From Leucobacter tenebrionis (GTDB lineage: Bacteria; Actinomycetota; Actinomycetes; Actinomycetales; Microbacteriaceae): a stretch of 64,000 nucleotides of DNA. A model generated the notes under the pieces. The model was not told the DNA's origin, did no database searches, and worked only from the letters and a program-made list of their open reading frames with translations. The position numbers and the translations under genes were made by a program. Positions within the stretch are counted from its first letter, which is position 1. Each line of letters opens with the position of its first letter. Where the stretch lies: contig NZ_CP082322.1 of the NCBI RefSeq assembly GCF_019884725.1, positions 1,302,001-1,366,000 on the forward strand. Reading direction: 5' to 3'. Below, in pieces: positions 56,482-64,000 of the stretch.

Positions 56482-57800
56482 TCCAGAACACCGCAGAAAT
56501 CGTCATCGCAGTACTCTCCCTCCTGGTGCTGCTGCGTTCCCTTCCTCCGTTGGCCCGCTTGCTGCGCGATCCCGATATCCGCGCGAGCACACTCGCGCTC
56601 GCGGCCCTCATCATCGGGGGCGTCGTCGGCGACATGGAGATTCTTCGAGGCACCAGTGTGTTCAAGCTCGCCTACGCCGCGTTCTTCGTGCTGCTGATGC
56701 TCTTCTCTCTGGCTCGCCGCAGGAGGCAGATGGCCCCTCCGGCGTCTCTGGCGCCGGTGCTGCTGATCACCCTCGTATGGGCATGGTTGTTCGGCGTGAA
56801 CATCGTGCAGAACGAGTTCTTCACCGGTGTAGGGGAACTGCTGATGCGCTTCGCACCGGGAGCGATCTGGCTGATCTTCCTATTCAGCTGGAAACACAGC
56901 CCGGTCACCCGGGAACAGCTCTCCCCACTCGCAATGATCGCCGTGAGCATCCCGGGACTGATGACCCCGTTCATATCCGACGCCTGGCGTGCCTGCGATG
57001 AGTACAAGTGCGGCGTCTTCGACGGCATGCTGAAGGGCCCGTACATCTCAGAAAATTACCTGTCGCAGCAGGTGGTAGTCGCTCTGCTGCTGTGGCTCTT
57101 CACCTACGGACTCCGTAAGTCCTTGCTCCCCCTGCTGCTGAGCATCGCGTGGCTGCTCGCAACCGAATCCCGCACTTCGCAGTACACATTGCTCGTCGCG
57201 CTGGGTCTCGCTCTCATCATCTCGATGGTCGATCGACGACGCGACGGGGCACCCGGGATTGTCGGTCGGCTTACACTCACCGCACTCGCGCTCACCTTCT
57301 TCGTCATCGCCTTCAGGCTCGCAATGACCGCTCTACCTACCGATTTCAGCGGACGGGGGCGGATCTGGTCGCGCGCGCTGGAGGCCGTCTCCGAGAACAG
57401 TATCGGGGGTCTTGGAGTCGACCGCTGGGCGTATTTGCAGAGCTCTGGCCTGGTTTCTCAGCTGTACCAGCACAGCCTCTACATCTTCGTCTATTTCGGC
57501 GGCGGCGTCATCGGGCTCATTCTGCTCTTCCTCTGGGTGCGGCAGAGTCTGGTCTCGACTGCCATGTTCGAGAAGCGACTTGCGCCTGCCGCGGCGTTCG
57601 GAACGGCTTTCCTCATGCTCGGCCTGCTCGAGGTGGTTTCGAATCCGATGGCTCTGGATGGGACCCTCTGGATCGCGCTGTCGCTCTTCGCCGTTCCTAA
57701 TGGGATACTGACCGGCTCAACGAAAAACAACCGGCAGACTACGAAGTTCTCTGATCAGAGTGAGCACTCAGAAAGCAGCGAGGAAACCACCCTGCGATAG
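56478..57800 (+). CDS. Wzy-like O-antigen polymerase/ligase membrane protein
   Basis: 440 residues, ten to twelve helices, overlapping the flippase gene by 4 nt. The large external loop (LMTPFISDAWRACDEYKCGV and onward) lies mid-protein. The later segment TDFSGRGRIWSRALEAVSEN with GGLGVDRWAYL resembles the WzyC/Wzy_C signature SGRxxxW...xxGxG of O-antigen polymerases and ligases. It most likely joins the lipid-linked repeats outside the membrane. The C-terminal 30 residues are polar and Ser/Glu-rich. Assignment rests on topology, this signature and context, as Wzy proteins diverge strongly. Confidence 0.85.
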   Translation: MIQNTAEIVIAVLSLLVLLRSLPPLARLLRDPDIRASTLALAALIIGGVVGDMEILRGTSVFKLAYAAFFVLLMLFSLARRRRQMAPPASLAPVLLITLVWAWLFGVNIVQNEFFTGVGELLMRFAPGAIWLIFLFSWKHSPVTREQLSPLAMIAVSIPGLMTPFISDAWRACDEYKCGVFDGMLKGPYISENYLSQQVVVALLLWLFTYGLRKSLLPLLLSIAWLLATESRTSQYTLLVALGLALIISMVDRRRDGAPGIVGRLTLTALALTFFVIAFRLAMTALPTDFSGRGRIWSRALEAVSENSIGGLGVDRWAYLQSSGLVSQLYQHSLYIFVYFGGGVIGLILLFLWVRQSLVSTAMFEKRLAPAAAFGTAFLMLGLLEVVSNPMALDGTLWIALSLFAVPNGILTGSTKNNRQTTKFSDQSEHSESSEETTLR

Positions 57801-57906
57801 CTGTCTCTGAGTGTGTCTTGGGTGAATGCGCACCCGTTCGACACCGTTTCCGCCAAGTTCACGCAGACCTGAGGCCTGGGGGGAGTCGCTGAAATACATT
57901 CGGAGC

Positions 57907-58887
57907 ATGGCAGGTAATCGCAACGCAGGAGTCGACGCCGTCAGAATCCTCGGCATTGTCGCCATCGTTGCGGGCCACGTATGGATGACGCCCGTAATGC
58001 GCGAACTCGTCTTCCCTTGGCACGTGCCGGTGTTCTTCTTCCTCAGCGGCTATCTGTGGAAATCGGGGCGCGGGCTGCGCGAGGAGATAAGCCGTCGCAC
58101 CTCGACGCTGCTCAAGCCGTACGCGTTCTGGCTGATCGCCTTGTACGTCCCCTGGTCCATCGCGCTTTTCATCTTCGACGAGGCGACGCCCGCAAAGCTC
58201 TGGGAACCGCTCTATGGAGGGCGCGGGGTCGGAGGCCCGTTCAACACGTTCTGGTTCGTTTTCGCGCTCTTCGCGACGGCAGTGATCTGGCGAATGCTCA
58301 GCACCACGCCGATCGCAGTCCGTGTCGGGTGTACGGTGGTGGGCGCGCTGCTCGGCACGCTCTTCGGCCCCCAACTGGCCTCCACTCCCCTCGCACTCGG
58401 CAACGCTCTCCCCGCGCTCGTGTTCCTGGCTGCGGGGCAGCTCGCGAGACATCTCCCTATCGAGCGCACAGGGGCAAGAATTCTCACCTCCGTCACCGCT
58501 CTCGTGGTCTCCGGAGCGCTGGTGGCTTCAGGCCTCTCCCTGCCCGTGAACATCAAGAGCGGAGACTGGGGCACGCCCGTGCTGAGCTATCTCGTGGCGA
58601 TTCTCATCAGCTGGGCTCTCGTGATACTCGCCGAGACCTGGGCGAGAAATCTCATTCCGAGGGTGAGCGCTGCGATCAGCTACGCAGCGCTCACCGGCTT
58701 CACGGTCGTCCTCGTGCACTCGACCGTCATCTGGCTCGGATTCGAGGCAGGCGTTCCCCTGCCGCTCCTATTCGCGCTGGCGCTGCTGATCCCCGTCGGG
58801 GTAGCCCTGATCGCCCTGAGAACGCGCTTCTCTCAGTGGCTCACCGGCGTGCCCCGAGTGACTCCAAGAACCGCAGAACAACGATAG
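57907..58887 (+). CDS. acyltransferase family 3 membrane protein
   Basis: Membrane O-acyltransferase likely to acetylate sugar residues. From ATG 57907 it has 326 residues with about ten helices. The N-terminal signature is RNAGVDAVRILGIVAIVAGH, whose His is catalytic in the family, followed by FPWHVPVFFFLSGYL with the second conserved motif. A start at ATG 57826 would add 27 polar residues without support. It follows the polymerase by 106 bp without a clear ribosome site, so the start is uncertain. A decorating function in the same polysaccharide pathway is inferred from position. Confidence 0.88.
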   Translation: MAGNRNAGVDAVRILGIVAIVAGHVWMTPVMRELVFPWHVPVFFFLSGYLWKSGRGLREEISRRTSTLLKPYAFWLIALYVPWSIALFIFDEATPAKLWEPLYGGRGVGGPFNTFWFVFALFATAVIWRMLSTTPIAVRVGCTVVGALLGTLFGPQLASTPLALGNALPALVFLAAGQLARHLPIERTGARILTSVTALVVSGALVASGLSLPVNIKSGDWGTPVLSYLVAILISWALVILAETWARNLIPRVSAAISYAALTGFTVVLVHSTVIWLGFEAGVPLPLLFALALLIPVGVALIALRTRFSQWLTGVPRVTPRTAEQR

Positions 58888-58900
58888 AGAGGTTGGCGGC

Positions 58901-60085
58901 ATGAACAGCGAACTGATTCCCGAACGGCCCAACCAGGAGGGCGTGGAACGAGACGACTCGCCCTACGTTCTCGAGAGCAGTCTCGATTCTCTCACCGCGG
59001 CACTCATCGCAGATCGGCAATCGCAGACCGGTGCGCTCCTATCGAAGCGTATTGATCGCGCCGGATACGTTGTCCCTGACCTGACCGGTGTGGGAGACGA
59101 ATCCGCGAAAGTGCAGGCGGCGGTCGACCTGGCCTACGCTCAGGGCTGGCCTCTGGTGTTCCCGGCCGGCACCTACACGATGGGTGAGATCACTATTCCC
59201 GGTGAGGTGATGAGGATCAGCGGCGCGGGCGCGAACTGGGGCGGAACGATCCTCAAGCCTGCTCCCGGCGCGGAGTTCATCATCCGAACTCGTACCGGCG
59301 CCATACTGCGCGATCTCGCATTCCACCTCGATGGTGTCGAGACTGTTGCGATCGATATCACCAACACCTCCCGCGCCCTGATCGACAATATCTATATCTA
59401 CGGCAGCAGCACCAGGGACTCTGAGCGAGCCGGCGTCGGCATCCATCTGTGGGGCACCTCTGCTTCGAACAGTGCCCACGCGAACCGGATCCAGAACGTC
59501 ATGATCGTCCGGTGCCGACGCGGAATCTGGGGACGCTCCTACTGCTACGACACTGAAGCGCTCAATCTCTGGGTGGCGCTGTGCAGCGAGCAGGGGATCC
59601 GCCTGAATGACGGTGGTCACATGTTCACGAATATTCATGTATGGGAGTGCGACAGCCACGGGCTCTATCTCATCGCTTGCGGCGGATCCCGATTCGTGAA
59701 CATGTACCTCGAGCACAACAAGGGGTACGGGCTGTTCTCGGGTTCTTACGATGTGTTCGGAGCGACGTTCGTCGGAGTTCGGCTCTGGAGAAACGAACTC
59801 GGAGGTGCCCGTACGCAGTATGGCAAGCGCGACCGGTTCATCGGGTGCGATATCCAGGAGAACAATGGGGTCGGACTCAACTTCTACAATCACACGGACG
59901 CCATCGTGCAGGGGTGCGTCTTCTACGACGAGCGCCCCACGAAGACACAGGCGTACGGGATCGTGAGCGCAGGCGATTCCGACCGGATCATCGTCATGGG
60001 CTGCAATGCGCCTGACGACCACCATGTGAACTTCGGAATCAGACTCGTCGGAACGAGCAACCAGGTTCTCGGCAACATCACCTGA
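58901..60085 (+). CDS. parallel beta-helix protein, pectate-lyase-3-like, no signal peptide
   Basis: 394 residues from ATG 58901 (GAGAGG ahead). After a polar N-terminus of about 50 residues comes GYVVPDLTGVGDESAKVQAA and WPLVFPAGTYTMGEITIP, the opening of the Pectate_lyase_3 right-handed beta-helix family. It continues as stacked coils with repeated Asn/Gly turns (NIYIYGSSTRDSE, GIRLNDGGHMFTNIHVWECD). This is the fold of polysaccharide lyases, hydrolases and phage tailspikes. No Sec, Tat or lipoprotein signal is visible, which is odd for an enzyme of an external polymer. It comes 13 bp after the acyltransferase gene and probably belongs to that transcript. Confidence 0.8.
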   Translation: MNSELIPERPNQEGVERDDSPYVLESSLDSLTAALIADRQSQTGALLSKRIDRAGYVVPDLTGVGDESAKVQAAVDLAYAQGWPLVFPAGTYTMGEITIPGEVMRISGAGANWGGTILKPAPGAEFIIRTRTGAILRDLAFHLDGVETVAIDITNTSRALIDNIYIYGSSTRDSERAGVGIHLWGTSASNSAHANRIQNVMIVRCRRGIWGRSYCYDTEALNLWVALCSEQGIRLNDGGHMFTNIHVWECDSHGLYLIACGGSRFVNMYLEHNKGYGLFSGSYDVFGATFVGVRLWRNELGGARTQYGKRDRFIGCDIQENNGVGLNFYNHTDAIVQGCVFYDERPTKTQAYGIVSAGDSDRIIVMGCNAPDDHHVNFGIRLVGTSNQVLGNIT

Positions 60086-60105
60086 GGCGTGCCGCCGAGA
60101 GTCCG

Positions 60106-62046
60106 TTACAGGTACTTTGTGAATTCGATACTCGCGAAGTGAATCTGCGCCGTTCCCGTTCCTTCGGCTGATACCGAGAGAGTGAAGCTTCCCCTCGAAC
60201 TGACGTCGGCATAACCGGAGAACTCCACGCGCCTCGCTTCTCCTCCCGTTGAGGGGATCGACTGGAAGCCTCCTCCGGCATGTCTCAGAGGCCGGGCGAC
60301 TCCACCGACATCGGAGGCGCCCCAGTACCCCGCACTCACGTTCTCCTGGTTCAGCCGCAGATTCACCTGTTGCGTCGAGGTGATGAAGGCGTGCCCCCTG
60401 AAGGTGTACTGCCCGATGCCTATGGATCGACGCACGAGATAGGGGGTGAAGCCGCCGGTGCCGATGCTCATGCCATCGAACTTCGCAGCTTCGATGCGGC
60501 CTGCCGTGACGGTGTTCGACTGTGATTCGTCCACTACAACATCGCCAGTGAAGAACTGCTTCACAGCATGGATCTCGACCACATTGTCACGCGAAGCCTC
60601 ATCGATTCTCACTGCGCTTCTCGCTGCTGGTTGCGTGCCGTTCAGGAACCGCCGAGACGTAAAATTCGAGTTCACAATCTGATTCGAACGAGCATTCACG
60701 ATCGTCACGGCGGTCTCGTAGGAGTCGTCGAACACACAACCCGTGATGATGTTGTCGCCGCCGGCGGCGGTAGTTCCATTCGCCCTAGTCTGGGTGATGA
60801 GCACACCCCCGCTCTCGGTGTTGCCTGTGGTGCCGTTGAGCCAGAATCTCGTGCCTTCAACCGCTACTCCGAGAGATTCACGGAGGATCAGCCCCCAGAC
60901 AGGGTTCGTCTCGATATACGAGGCTGACAGCTTCGACCCCGATCTGAGAGACACGCCGCACTGAGAGCATCCCCAGACATGGCAGTTGATCAGCGTTGCC
61001 GCGCCTCCCTCATCCAAGATGCCGATCTCGTTGAGACCGATCCAGATGTTCGTCAACTCGGCGTCAGGCGACCCGAGGCGGATAGCGACTCCTGTCCCGT
61101 CACCGCCATAAAATCGGCAGTTCATGACTTTCGGAGTGACCGACGCTCCGGGAGTATTGACCACGTACAGACCGTACGTTTCGCGATTGCCGAGGCAGAT
61201 CACTGCAGCACCCCGAATTGCGCACCGGGGACCCTCCTGCTGGAAGACCCTGAAGTTGTGCAGCCCATCGCTGTGCCAGGTGCCGTCGTCGATGACGGTC
61301 CAGGGACCCATCCGGACCATATATCCGTGATTACCGGTGTGGCCCACCGGTGGCTTGAAAATGCTGCTGGAGGCAGAAAGGTGGGTGCTCTCCAAATACA
61401 CGCCGGCGATGCGATTCACGCCGAGCGGAGCGATAACCGTGATCTTGCGATCCTCATCGCTCGAGACGGACATCTGGGCACGAACCATCTCGCGCCAGGT
61501 TGAGCTGTCATCGTTCGTGCCGACAGGCCCCCACCAGTACGGGTGCCAGTCGACTCGCTCCGGCCTCACGACACCGCCCTGAGACTGATCGAAGCACATG
61601 CCGACCGGAGAACTGAGACCTCCGGCGAGCGTGACGGCGACGCCGTTATCCGGGCGGATAACGGCGCCAGGATGCATCAGCACCGGCTGAGAAATGGTGA
61701 GGTTCGATGCGACTCGATGCACTCCGGGCAGCAACGCGATGTGCTGCCCGAGAGCCTCTGCTCGACTGGCTCCAGCCACCAGAGCAGTCCGATTGTCCGC
61801 GGTACCCGCGGCGGCCACGCCGACACTCAGGTAGAACGATCGCCCGCCGGCGTCATACGTCTGCGAGCTGTCATCGGACAGCAGTTGCGCCACTGCGCTA
61901 TCTAATTCTGGAGTGGGCGTTGCGAAAGTCACGGCCTGGTCATCTGCGGCGTCGACGCTGTCACCTGTGCCGGCAGCCCGAGATACCGCGCCGGCCTCGG
62001 CACTGGGCTCCGTCACCGGTTCACGGTCGAAGAATTGATTCGTCAT
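60106..62046 (-). CDS. large parallel beta-helix protein, tailspike-like, no signal peptide
   Basis: 646 residues from ATG 62046, with AAAGG upstream. An acidic, disordered N-terminus of about 60 residues contains no export signal. The next section, ALGQHIALLPGVHRVASNLT with IRPDNGVAVTL, resembles the entry of bacteriophage tailspike beta-helices. Long stacked coils follow (VMNCRFYGGDGTGVAIRLGS, GGVLITQTRANGTTAAGGDN). The last ~100 residues form a separate beta domain (YADVSSRGSFTLSVSAEGTG). It converges on the other beta-helix gene with 20 bp between stops. It lies downstream of the 29-residue peptide gene and the nucleotidyltransferase gene, likely in one transcript. Confidence 0.78.
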   Translation of the reverse strand: MTNQFFDREPVTEPSAEAGAVSRAAGTGDSVDAADDQAVTFATPTPELDSAVAQLLSDDSSQTYDAGGRSFYLSVGVAAAGTADNRTALVAGASRAEALGQHIALLPGVHRVASNLTISQPVLMHPGAVIRPDNGVAVTLAGGLSSPVGMCFDQSQGGVVRPERVDWHPYWWGPVGTNDDSSTWREMVRAQMSVSSDEDRKITVIAPLGVNRIAGVYLESTHLSASSSIFKPPVGHTGNHGYMVRMGPWTVIDDGTWHSDGLHNFRVFQQEGPRCAIRGAAVICLGNRETYGLYVVNTPGASVTPKVMNCRFYGGDGTGVAIRLGSPDAELTNIWIGLNEIGILDEGGAATLINCHVWGCSQCGVSLRSGSKLSASYIETNPVWGLILRESLGVAVEGTRFWLNGTTGNTESGGVLITQTRANGTTAAGGDNIITGCVFDDSYETAVTIVNARSNQIVNSNFTSRRFLNGTQPAARSAVRIDEASRDNVVEIHAVKQFFTGDVVVDESQSNTVTAGRIEAAKFDGMSIGTGGFTPYLVRRSIGIGQYTFRGHAFITSTQQVNLRLNQENVSAGYWGASDVGGVARPLRHAGGGFQSIPSTGGEARRVEFSGYADVSSRGSFTLSVSAEGTGTAQIHFASIEFTKYL

Positions 62047-62076
62047 TGAATGCTGCCTTTCGAGTAATGGGCTATG

Positions 62077-62166
62077 TCATGCTTCGGGAAGAGCCACGTC
62101 GACGTCGATCCCGACAGCATGCGGCCCGACAGAATCCCTCGTATTTCTTGAACTACGCGCTTTCAT
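62077..62166 (-). CDS. 29-residue peptide with ideal ribosome site
   Basis: ATG 62166 overlaps the nucleotidyltransferase stop (TGATG) and has AGGAGG five bases upstream, one of the best Shine-Dalgarno sites in the window. The frame codes MKARSSRNTRDSVGPHAVG then IDVDVALPEA and stops at 62077, 30 bp before the beta-helix gene. It has a basic polar N-terminus and a Gly-Pro-His/Asp-Val C-terminal part, without Cys. It could be a substrate for the PqqD-like and transferase proteins encoded just upstream, a translation-coupling leader, or chance. No match is recognised. Confidence 0.5.
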   Translation of the reverse strand: MKARSSRNTRDSVGPHAVGIDVDVALPEA

Positions 62167-63359
62167 CAGCTCCTCCTGAACGCCGCGAAGATCCGGCCGA
62201 GTCGGGCGAGACGATCCCGAACACTGAGCGCGCTCCCGCCGGGCTCCGCACCCTCGTCCCGCTCCCCCACATCGGACTGTGTCGGCCACAGCAGCCGCTT
62301 CACCAGACGCGGCTTATCGGGCCAGCGCACGTGGGCGAGCGCGGCGAGGTAGTACCTCGCGCGGGTGGGCTGCGTGAGCCAGGTCCAGTTGAAAGGCAAC
62401 GGGTTCGTGACCACGATCGTCTCCTCGGGGAACGCGCGCCGCAGATGCGGTTCGAGGGCAGCGTCAGCCCCGAGGCGATCCGCGATCCCGATCACCCCGG
62501 CCCCGCAGCGTCGCAGCACCCCCACCGCCTCCTCCGGCCCGCCGCTGTGCGGGCGCTGGCCGGGCGGGGCCGGGCGCGCGAAGTGCAACGCCGAGAACAG
62601 GCCGTTGACGAGGGGCTCGGCCACGGGAGCCTTCACGGCGGCGAACTCCATCTGCTCCGCGGAGTCGCGCACCACGGCGAAGGCCTCGTCGTCGCCCAGC
62701 CCCACGCCGGGGAATCGGCGGTGCAGGTCGATCTCACAGCCCCACATCGTCGGCGCGAGCGTCACGGAGTGCGAGAGATCGGTGACGTCCCAGAGAATGT
62801 GACGCACGATCCATCCCCAGGGGCTCAGCGCCTCCTGCAACTCGGAGATGCGACGAGGATCGACCAGCACGTCGATGTCGGCCGAGTGCTCACGGTCGCG
62901 CAACCCCTGCCGGTGCAGCGCCGGCCCCTTGATGAACACGAGCTCGATGCCTCGCTCGAAGGCCGCGCTGTGCACCAGCGCGTAGAGCATCTCGTGCAGC
63001 GGCGACGACAGCCAGGGGGCTGCGACCGCCGTGACCCGCGCCGGGTGATCCGGGTTCTGGGAGGCGAGGCCGAACTCTGCGAACTCCCGCGCCAGGGCGC
63101 GCTGCGGATCCGTCAGGATCGCATCGGCGACCGGTCCATCGACCATCTGCATCCACAGCTCGGCCGCGTCGCCGTGCAGGCCGATCGGTTCGTCGCAGGG
63201 CAGCGTCGGCAGCACCATGCATTCGATCCCGCGCTGCGCCGCGGTGTCGAGCCCGCGGATATCGAGCGCGGCGTAGGCGATCGCGACCCAGACCGTCGAG
63301 GTGCCATCCACCGCGACTCCCGCATCGTGCGCGGCGCCCATCTCACTCACCGCGCTCAT
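62166..63359 (-). CDS. nucleotidyltransferase-fold protein (NTP_transf_5 type)
   Basis: 397 residues from ATG 63359; ATG 63341 is a second in-frame choice. The core ELVFIKGPALHRQGL followed by SADIDVLVDPRRISEL fits the NTP_transf_5 branch of the polymerase-beta-like nucleotidyltransferase superfamily, with the metal-binding D-x-D. DLHRRFPGV provides the further conserved D/H residues. These proteins often sit in exopolysaccharide or peptide-modification loci beside PqqD-like and HprK-like genes, which is the context seen here; their substrate is unknown. The start overlaps the upstream gene stop by 17 nt. An open frame extending further upstream is an out-of-phase reading of that gene. Confidence 0.82.
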   Translation of the reverse strand: MSAVSEMGAAHDAGVAVDGTSTVWVAIAYAALDIRGLDTAAQRGIECMVLPTLPCDEPIGLHGDAAELWMQMVDGPVADAILTDPQRALAREFAEFGLASQNPDHPARVTAVAAPWLSSPLHEMLYALVHSAAFERGIELVFIKGPALHRQGLRDREHSADIDVLVDPRRISELQEALSPWGWIVRHILWDVTDLSHSVTLAPTMWGCEIDLHRRFPGVGLGDDEAFAVVRDSAEQMEFAAVKAPVAEPLVNGLFSALHFARPAPPGQRPHSGGPEEAVGVLRRCGAGVIGIADRLGADAALEPHLRRAFPEETIVVTNPLPFNWTWLTQPTRARYYLAALAHVRWPDKPRLVKRLLWPTQSDVGERDEGAEPGGSALSVRDRLARLGRIFAAFRRS

Positions 63360-64000
63360 CGCGTTCGAGCACGGCCGCGTCGACCAGCGCGTCGCAGACC
63401 TCCACCAGGGCCTCGCGCACCGTGCCGTGCGGGGGTGCGCCGAAGCGTTCGACCGCGCGACGCTCGAGGCGCGCCCAGTCGTCCCCCTCGCAGAGGCCGC
63501 GCCATACCAGCGGAGCGATACCGGTGAGCAGGCGCACCTCGCGATCAGCGGTGAGCACCACGGTACCTGTCGCGCACTCGACGGCGTCGAGCACGCGCTC
63601 CGCTGGGGCGTAGCCGACGCTGGGGACGTGCGGGCCGGCGGGGCTGGAATCGCGGATCGGCAGGATCTGCTCCCAGGGCTCGCACTCCCCCGCAGCGTAG
63701 AGGTCGTCGATCGCCTCCGGGATCCGATCCGGCACCCCCACACGCAACCGCCGCACCCCGCCCGTCGCCTCGGCAGTGCGCGCGATCGCGACCAGCGGGT
63801 CGGTCAGTTCGGCCAGATAGCTCGTCTGCTGCGCGATCTCGACCAGCGCCTCGGCGAGGCCCACCGGTTCCACACTGGAGGCTTCTTCGCCCTCGCCCGC
63901 GCGCTCGAGCAGCACGAGCCCCGCGATCCCGAGACCGGCGTCGGGCAGCGGCAGCAGACCGAGATCCGTCGGCGCGATCTGCACCTTCTCCGTGCGCCCC
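63343..64000 (-). CDS. protein with C-terminal PqqD-like domain, N-terminus beyond window
   Basis: The frame is open to the right edge; GTG 63984 is a possible start, but EKVQIAPTDLGLLPLPDAG reads like the middle of a larger protein. The last ~75 residues (VVLTADREVRLLTGIAPLVW, then RAVERFGAPPHGTVREAL and ALVDAAVLERD) match the winged-helix PqqD/RRE pattern that binds leader peptides in RiPP systems. The preceding part (GIAGLVLLERA, VEPVGLAEALVEIAQQTSYL) resembles the tail of HprK-related kinases of polysaccharide and HPr-rel systems, whose P-loop would lie outside the window. The kinase part is an inference. It is translationally coupled to the nucleotidyltransferase. Confidence 0.6.
   Translation of the reverse strand, partial: GRTEKVQIAPTDLGLLPLPDAGLGIAGLVLLERAGEGEEASSVEPVGLAEALVEIAQQTSYLAELTDPLVAIARTAEATGGVRRLRVGVPDRIPEAIDDLYAAGECEPWEQILPIRDSSPAGPHVPSVGYAPAERVLDAVECATGTVVLTADREVRLLTGIAPLVWRGLCEGDDWARLERRAVERFGAPPHGTVREALVEVCDALVDAAVLERDERGE

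Noticed and set aside
57826-57906. Upstream start of the acyltransferase
   Set aside because: The added residues are polar and unlike the family, and no ribosome site precedes ATG 57826.
53346-64000. A lasso-peptide cluster, suggested by an Asn-synthase-like protein, a PqqD-like domain and a short peptide
   Set aside because: No transglutaminase-like leader protease (B2) is visible, the Asn-synthase homologue is 7 kb away on the other strand amid Wzx/Wzy genes and has an altered PP-loop, and the peptide lacks the usual Thr near the leader end followed by a Gly/Ala core start.

Overview
The window is high-GC DNA with closely packed genes, many ATGA/GTGA/TGATG overlaps, frequent GTG (and one TTG) starts, and the gene families of a Gram-positive actinobacterium: a DUF4244-type Tad pilus, a LAVTG anchor peptide, the lysC-asd pair, a DnaX with a long Pro/Ala-rich tail, and pta-ackA. 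The mix best fits Microbacteriaceae, perhaps near Leucobacter. That placement is inference from gene content, not from a marker search. No rRNA, tRNA, CRISPR array or transposase was seen.

Layout. 1-2.3 kb: divergent haem genes hemE (cut by the left edge) and hemA. 2.5-6.6 kb: a four-gene iron-siderophore ABC importer operon. 6.8-11.8 kb: a Pro-rich membrane protein, purL and a small lipoprotein. 11.8-15.5 kb: tmk and topA. 15.7-19.6 kb: a Tad/Flp pilus operon whose last gene fuses a TadE-like segment to an M23 peptidase. 19.8-26.4 kb: acetyl-CoA synthetase, a RidA protein, a DUF4177-like protein, a class A penicillin-binding protein and a metallophosphoesterase. 26.7-33.8 kb: asd, lysC, a small membrane protein, recR and dnaX. 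33.9-38.8 kb: ackA, pta and a phytoene-desaturase-like flavoprotein. 39-43 kb: a LAVTG micro-protein and a two-gene ABC exporter.

From 43.2 kb to the right edge lies an extracellular polysaccharide locus: a phosphotyrosine phosphatase and BY-kinase pair, signal peptidase I, an AraC regulator, a Tat-type secreted protein, the initiating sugar-phosphate transferase, a nucleotide-sugar dehydrogenase, GT4 and GT2 glycosyltransferases, an asparagine-synthase-like protein with altered key residues, a Wzx-like flippase, a Wzy-like polymerase and an acyltransferase. Two convergent, signal-less parallel beta-helix proteins follow. On the minus strand the second beta-helix gene sits behind a possible kinase/PqqD-like protein, a nucleotidyltransferase and a 29-residue peptide with an ideal ribosome site. 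This last block is the best candidate here for something not yet described.

Across the window, gene ends carry long inverted repeats whose sequences are unrelated from place to place. Several genes have a TANNNT box 6-7 nt before the start codon, which suggests leaderless transcripts.
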